A stretch of DNA of 64,000 bases, taken from contig NZ_CP024901.1 of assembly GCF_003343245.1 (NCBI RefSeq), positions 806,001 to 870,000 on the forward strand, given 5' to 3'. Of the stretch, positions 59,631-64,000 are shown piece by piece. Under the pieces are notes generated by a model. It was given only the letters and a program-made list of their open reading frames with translations. It searched no databases and had not been told where the DNA came from. The translations under genes and the position numbers were made by a program. The DNA is from Photorhabdus laumondii subsp. laumondii (GTDB lineage: Bacteria > Pseudomonadota > Gammaproteobacteria > Enterobacterales > Enterobacteriaceae). Each line of letters begins with the position of its first letter. Position 1 is the stretch's first letter.

Positions 59631-60403
59631 GTGTTCCTCACCTCTGTGGGGATGACCCTGAATTTTGGTATACATTTGTACAGGGAAGAATATGTTTCCT
59701 GTGTTTAATGGGATAAACCGCTATAATTAATGGTAGGATATCGGTGTCACTGAGTGTTCCTGGTCATTACCGGGGTAAACCAAACTCGATAAATCTTGTC
59801 AAAGAGAGAATTTAAGTGTTCCCTGTATTTGCGGGGATAAACCACGGCATGAGTGATGCTTTACTATGTTCGCTAAATGTTCCCTGTACTTACGGGGATG
59901 GACCTAGCAGTGCGCCAAATAGTTATAAAGCTAAGGATGTGTTCCCTGTATTGTACTCATGGGGATAAACCGTACGAAAATGACACTGATCATTGGCTTC
60001 CTTGGTGTTCCCTACCTCTACGGGGATAAACCGGACAGTAACAGTGATGTAGTCGGTAGTAATTGGTGTGTTCCTTGTGCCCACGGGGTGAACCGAACTG
60101 ATACTGTTGTGTTTTGGGTTTGGAAGCGTGTTCCCTGTATTAACGGGGATAAACCGAACAGTTAGCGTTTTAGCTGGCAGAGATGGACTTGTTCCCCGTT
60201 TTTACGGGGGTAAACCGCTAAATACAGAACTATCTCCATTTGTTGTCATTTGATCCCCGTAATCTACGGGGATCAACCGTCATCCGGAAGGGTAATTGAC
60301 ATAGGGGGGGCAGTGTTCCTTGAATTTATGGGGATAAACCAGATTCAGGTTTCATGATGATAGTTGAAGTAGAAATGCTCCCCGTTTTTACGGGGATATG
60401 ATG
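59631..60403 (+). CRISPR. degenerate type I-E CRISPR array, 13 repeats
   Basis: Thirteen repeats of mostly 29 nt begin near gtgttccc and end near gggataaaccg. They start at 59631, 59692, 59754, 59816, 59877, 59939, 60005, 60068, 60128, 60189, 60250, 60313 and 60375, separated by 12 spacers of 32-34 nt. The pattern is I-E-like (gtgttcccc...cggggataaaccg), but nearly every copy carries different substitutions. The copy at 59939 has 5 extra bases and the one at 60068 lacks one. Several copies have ccctg where ccccg is standard, which still allows G-U pairing with cgggg. Spacers keep the normal length. Confidence 0.9.
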
Positions 60404-60461
60404 ATTGTGTTATTGATTATATTGCTATTTCTCTCTCAGATTTCAATAAACCTTTGGGAAG
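60404..60461. other. short region between the array and the ERIC fragment
   Basis: No feature is seen between the last degenerate repeat and the ERIC fragment. Confidence 0.4.
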
Positions 60462-60516
60462 GGAATTCATTCCCTTGCCGTCGCGATGCATCTTGAAATC
60501 CATAGGGGAGGGTATA
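60462..60516. repeat. partial ERIC element
   Basis: About 55 bp match the TATACCC-side end of an ERIC in reverse orientation (cccttgccgtcgcgatgcat, then cttgaaatccatagggg), with a 4-bp insertion before the final gtata. The rest of the element is missing. Confidence 0.8.
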
Positions 60517-61040
60517 GAACATTCCAAGGTATTATAATTCAGATAGTTGGAGCAGTTACTGTGTATCAAATTTTTCCGTTCAATGCATAATGTAAAAACT
60601 TTCCTTGAATAGACTTTTCCTGCGGTGATTTCTTGTAAACCTGATAATTATCCGTATACCAAAAAGTAATTTTAAATCGCGACAATCTATTAACTAACTT
60701 ATTGAGTCATGACTCCAATGTGTTGATTTTTTATTCATGCTTAATGGAAATCCATGAAAAATATTATTATAATTCTTTGGAGTCATAATCAGTAAAATAA
60801 CAAAGCATAGCTTGTTGCTTTATATTTTTAAATTAATAAATTCATTAAAAGCTATTAAAAATAAAATTCAAGATAGATACTTTAGTTACTTCACTAAATA
60901 TTCTTACATGAAAATATTAAAAAATATAACCAATGTATAATTTTGGGGGTTCCCCCCCAAGAATTACGTAATAAATTTAAAAGAGATATTTCTACATTAA
61001 CCAACAGTTTATCAATTGCTAAAGAATATATTAGTAACTA
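60517..61040. other. AT-rich non-coding stretch with one hairpin
   Basis: This 520-bp AT-rich region has no convincing ORF. A compact hairpin (ttgggggt / tcccccccaa) at 60943-60960 lies about 80 bp beyond the stop of the minus-strand decarboxylase gene and may be its terminator. Confidence 0.45.
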
Positions 61041-62300
61041 CTAAACTAATACTTCTACTGCATTTGTTTGACTTAGGAAATTATTTGGACTTGCGCTTAA
61101 ACCATAAGCACCAGATTGAAAAATTACCACTAAATCCCCTGGAGTTGCTACTGACATATCTCCTTGATGAACAAGAATATCTAGTGGAGTACAGAGTGGA
61201 CCAACTATATTCACTGTTTCACGTTTCTCTCCTTTAATTTTATTACCAATGATTGCAGGATAGTTTCTTCTTATTAATTGCCCCAAATTTCCTGATGCAG
61301 ATAGATGGTGATTCATTCCACCATCTGTAACTAAAAAAGTCATATCGTGGGAAATTTTGCGTTCAACAATTTTAGTAACATAAATTCCAGATGAAGCAAC
61401 TAAATAACGGCCTAATTCCAAAATAATTTCCACTTCCGGTAAAAATTTCTCTGCACGCTCTACTAGTTTGTGCATTGCATTGCCCACTTCGGTAATATTC
61501 AGTTCTGTATTTCCCTGAAAATAAGGAACTCCAAAACCACCTCCTAGATTAAAGCGACGTACTGGAGATGGAGCAGAATGTGATAACTCAATTACTAAAT
61601 TAAGAGCCTTATTTTGTGCTTCAATCAAATGTTCTGCGCATAAATTTTGTGAGCCAGGGTAAATCTGGAATCCTTCAAAAACTAGGGAATCTGGATAATC
61701 ACGTATGAACATTAGTGCTTCGGGTACATAAACTACATCCATACCAAACTGGCGTGGTCCTCCTCCCATCTTCATGCCGGAAGAGTTAAGATTATAATCA
61801 GGGTTTATGCGTAAAGAAACACGTGCACATAAGCCAAGTTTTTCAGACAATATTTGAATTCGCCGTAATTCATTTAACGATTCGACATTTAACAATACCT
61901 GTGCAGCAATTGCTCTTTTTAATTCTGTATCTGTTTTACCCGGCCCTGCAAAACTAATATCTTCAGGAGAAACGCCTGTATTTAGAGCTAATGCCATCTC
62001 ATTTGCAGATGCGACATCAAACCCTTCAATTTTTTGGGACAAATGGTGGATAAGCGGTACGAAAGGATTTGCTTTAATTGCATAATGAATACTAATTTTT
62101 TCAGGTAAATATTTACGTAATAGACACACTTGTTGGTCAATATGTTTTCTAGAATAGGCAAAAAAAGGAGTCTGTCCTATTTGAGTTTCCAGTCGGGTTA
62201 ATGGTATTCCTCCTATTTCCAAACAATCGTCTTTAATGACAAATGTTTCTGCGATTTTCATCGATAAACTTTTCTGTGTTATTCTATTTTCTATATTCAT
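61041..62300 (-). CDS. fold-III PLP-dependent decarboxylase (DAP/ornithine decarboxylase-like)
   Basis: This 419-residue alanine-racemase-fold decarboxylase has the PLP lysine in ISIHYAIKANPF near residue 76, EGFDVASANEMALAL, the phosphate-binding glycines in FNLGGGFGVPYF, ELGRYLVASSGIYV, and the partner-subunit cysteine in GPLCTPLDILVHQG. It resembles the group annotated as PLP-dependent decarboxylases associated with exosortase or biosynthetic clusters more than LysA itself. The amino-acid substrate cannot be deduced. gaggt precedes the ATG at 62300. Confidence 0.85.
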   Translation of the reverse strand: MNIENRITQKSLSMKIAETFVIKDDCLEIGGIPLTRLETQIGQTPFFAYSRKHIDQQVCLLRKYLPEKISIHYAIKANPFVPLIHHLSQKIEGFDVASANEMALALNTGVSPEDISFAGPGKTDTELKRAIAAQVLLNVESLNELRRIQILSEKLGLCARVSLRINPDYNLNSSGMKMGGGPRQFGMDVVYVPEALMFIRDYPDSLVFEGFQIYPGSQNLCAEHLIEAQNKALNLVIELSHSAPSPVRRFNLGGGFGVPYFQGNTELNITEVGNAMHKLVERAEKFLPEVEIILELGRYLVASSGIYVTKIVERKISHDMTFLVTDGGMNHHLSASGNLGQLIRRNYPAIIGNKIKGEKRETVNIVGPLCTPLDILVHQGDMSVATPGDLVVIFQSGAYGLSASPNNFLSQTNAVEVLV

Positions 62301-62339
62301 AATTTACCTCACATTAGGAAAAGACAGCATTAGTATATA

Positions 62340-62466
62340 TATACCCGTTATCTTTCAAGTTGCTTCTTTGTTGGCTGCACTCGCTCACCCCGGTCACATA
62401 GTTATCTATGCTCCCGGGGATTCACTCCTTTGCCGTCGCGATCCATCTTGAAATCCATAGGGTATA
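62340..62466. repeat. ERIC element (127 bp), reverse orientation
   Basis: Full-length copy, inverted relative to the other complete copies in the window, between the decarboxylase and KAS III-like genes. It probably separates what was one operon. Confidence 0.92.
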
Positions 62467-62640
62467 ATCCACCAACAGAATTATAAAATTCTTATGAATG
62501 GAGTTAATCTCTGGTATTTTTAAAATTATACCCCCATCTATTTCCATAGAAATAAAAATACATTTGTTTGATTAAAAAACAAAGGGTATCTCCATAATAA
62601 TTAACTATAGCCTACAGTTTTTACATCCAGAACTGGTTAA
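62467..62640. other. AT-rich gap within the biosynthetic cluster
   Basis: Nothing recognisable lies between the ERIC and the end of the KAS III-like gene. Confidence 0.4.
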
Positions 62641-63579
62641 TCACGAATAAAGCAATAAAGAGGCACCAAATAGACCACCTACTCCGGCAGAAATCAGCAA
62701 AATGTTATCTCCTGAATGTAATGCTCCACTATTTTTTAACGCATGTAAATTAATAAGCATATCGGCACCAAAGCAATGTGCTGTTTCACTAATATTTTTA
62801 AGAAATATCTTCTCTATAGGAATATTCATAAACTTTGCTGCTTGACGCCATATCAAAATATTCACATTATGTGGAATAATATACGATATATCATCCATCG
62901 TAATATCCGCCTGCTGTAATACATCTTGAATTACAGATTGTAATCTGAGTTGATAATTCGCTGTGAAATCTCGATAAGCAGCAGAATTAGTTGGTAACCA
63001 AATACCTTGAGAATATTTTGGGTAAGTATGTATAGAATGTGCAAGAATGCTTGAACCTTGACCGTTCAGAGAGAGCAAAGCGGCGGCGGAGGCATCACCG
63101 ATTACCGCTACATTAGGTACTATTCTGAGTTCAAAACTGTCAGCAATTTCCCCGACAACTATCAGAGCTTTACTGTTAGGAAGCGCATTTTGTAAATAAT
63201 GTTTTGCTAAAGATAATGCGGAAAATATGGATACACAATTGTTGCTGCTAGTTCCTATAGCAACAGCATTAGGTAGTTGTAGGCACCGAACAAGTAATGA
63301 AGCCATATTTTGACCCCATACACTACTTATAGTCCCCGTATGAGCATAAACCAGCAGTACGACTTCTTGCTTAATGTGGGGAACTTGTTGAAATAATTCC
63401 TTGCAGGGTTTTAGCAGCATTTCTTCTTCACTGCCTTCCTCTACCGGACAATGAGTTAATTCATACATACGGCTAAACACCCGCGCTTCATTTTGGGTTA
63501 AACCTAAGCGTTGGTATTCCCGTTCAACCTTAAGCCTCTTTTGAGGTACATAGCTAGTAATTGTCTCTAATGTCATCAT
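62641..63579 (-). CDS. beta-ketoacyl-ACP synthase III-like protein
   Basis: This 312-residue thiolase-fold protein has the catalytic cysteine at C115 in SSNNCVSIFSAL and a histidine at H237 in YIIPHNVNILIW. Where FabH has the Asn of GNTSA, this protein has H268 in ETAHCFGADMLINL. It ends GVGGLFGASLLLYS. Similar KAS III-like enzymes act as starter-unit condensing enzymes or acyltransferases in secondary metabolism. The reaction here is unknown. It follows the small gene upstream by 5 nt. Confidence 0.82.
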   Translation of the reverse strand: MMTLETITSYVPQKRLKVEREYQRLGLTQNEARVFSRMYELTHCPVEEGSEEEMLLKPCKELFQQVPHIKQEVVLLVYAHTGTISSVWGQNMASLLVRCLQLPNAVAIGTSSNNCVSIFSALSLAKHYLQNALPNSKALIVVGEIADSFELRIVPNVAVIGDASAAALLSLNGQGSSILAHSIHTYPKYSQGIWLPTNSAAYRDFTANYQLRLQSVIQDVLQQADITMDDISYIIPHNVNILIWRQAAKFMNIPIEKIFLKNISETAHCFGADMLINLHALKNSGALHSGDNILLISAGVGGLFGASLLLYS

Positions 63580-63584
63580 ATGAA

Positions 63585-63935
63585 TTATTTACTCCATCTG
63601 GCATGTAAATCGACACAATAAGCACCGGATACTGGGCTAAAACTATGAACTTTTCCTTGATAACTCAATTCATTGTAATTATTAAAAGACGTAATTAGTT
63701 CATTACATTCATCGGGTAAACAAGGATCTAACAATGCCATACGATCCAAGAAGTTTAGTTGTTGCACATCCGTCACCCTGGCTCCAGGATTTTCCTCCAG
63801 TAATATTCCCCAGCTATCCCATATCAATGGTTCATATCCAGCCAGTGAAGCTAAGTCTAAAAAGAATAAATTACGTACTATCCATTGCCCATATCCATCA
63901 TCAAATCGATATCCACTGAAAATACGCTCATTCAT
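63585..63935 (-). CDS. small protein of unknown function (116 residues)
   Basis: The protein has no signal peptide or membrane segment. Segments such as YGQWIVRNLFFLDLASLAGY, WDSWGILLEENPG and FLDRMALLDPC are globular in character. I do not recognise the family. Its ATG overlaps the stop of the gene upstream (ATGA), and the KAS III-like gene follows, so it belongs to the same operon. Confidence 0.65.
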   Translation of the reverse strand: MNERIFSGYRFDDGYGQWIVRNLFFLDLASLAGYEPLIWDSWGILLEENPGARVTDVQQLNFLDRMALLDPCLPDECNELITSFNNYNELSYQGKVHSFSPVSGAYCVDLHARWSK

Positions 63936-64000
63936 TGTTCCCTGTCGGATATGCCTCCATATTTCTGCTCCACTAAAGAATAAATGTCGAGGAAAATCTG
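63932..64000 (-). CDS. partial CDS, C-terminal end only
   Basis: The minus strand is open to the window edge. It reads QIFLDIYSLVEQKYGGISDR and ends at the TGA that overlaps the next gene's ATG. Too little is present to assign a family. An acyl-carrier-like C-terminus is conceivable from the context but not shown. Confidence 0.5.
   Translation of the reverse strand, partial: QIFLDIYSLVEQKYGGISDREQ

Noticed and set aside
59959..60165. 68-codon ORF within the CRISPR array
   Set aside because: It is made of repeats and spacers (recurring GDKP-type peptides come from the repeat itself).

Overview
The window most likely comes from a Photorhabdus chromosome (Morganellaceae, Enterobacterales); the species is not resolved. 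Three things point there: the core genes are enterobacterial; five tandem genes encode seven-bladed PLL-type lectins, a family known from Photorhabdus; and the intergenic DNA carries many copies of a 127-bp ERIC element with TATACCC...GGGTATA ends.

Layout. 1-1.55 kb is the end of an rRNA operon (23S, 5S, tRNA-Asp). 1.7-9.9 kb holds yafD, a ProY-type permease, queE and queD, and the sulfite reduction operon cysJIH. A HicA/HicB toxin-antitoxin pair (10.0-10.65 kb) sits between cysH and the siroheme/sulfate activation run cysG-cysD-cysN-cysC (10.9-15.3 kb). 15.5-21.6 kb is the conserved ftsB-ispD-ispF-truD-surE-pcm-nlpD-rpoS block. An IS630-family element, miaE and mutS follow (22.6-27.5 kb).

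From 27.6 kb the sequence becomes accessory and eroded. It contains a truncated AbiE system, a frameshifted sugar isomerase, a gene start cut by an ERIC, an intact polyol-type MFS transporter and a Ner-like regulator. This segment is enclosed by a roughly 420-bp inverted repeat that is itself a copy of the lectin-gene intergenic region. 33.4-41.2 kb holds five lectin paralogues on the minus strand, each followed by the same covarying hairpin, and then a second IS630-family element. 42.7-46.9 kb is an iron-type TonB receptor/FecR/FecI module with a Fur-box-like site. 47.9-51.5 kb carries an unrecognised 343-residue protein, a DHFR/RibD-domain protein and a Fic-family protein whose motif lacks the catalytic His.

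52.0-60.4 kb is a type I-E CRISPR-Cas locus. The interference genes (cas3, cse1, cse2, cas7, cas5, cas6e) are all intact. cas1 survives only as a frameshifted stub directly behind cas6e, cas2 is not detectable, and the 13-repeat array is heavily degenerate. The system therefore looks unable to adapt, and its array is decaying. The right edge (61.0-64.0 kb, minus strand) opens a probable biosynthetic cluster: a fold-III PLP decarboxylase, a KAS III-like enzyme with an altered third catalytic residue, a small unknown protein and a partial upstream gene.

The core cysteine genes form one pathway. CysD/N/C activate sulfate, CysH reduces PAPS, CysJI reduces sulfite and CysG makes the siroheme that CysI needs. 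All identifications rest on reading the sequence and recalling family motifs; no database search was run.
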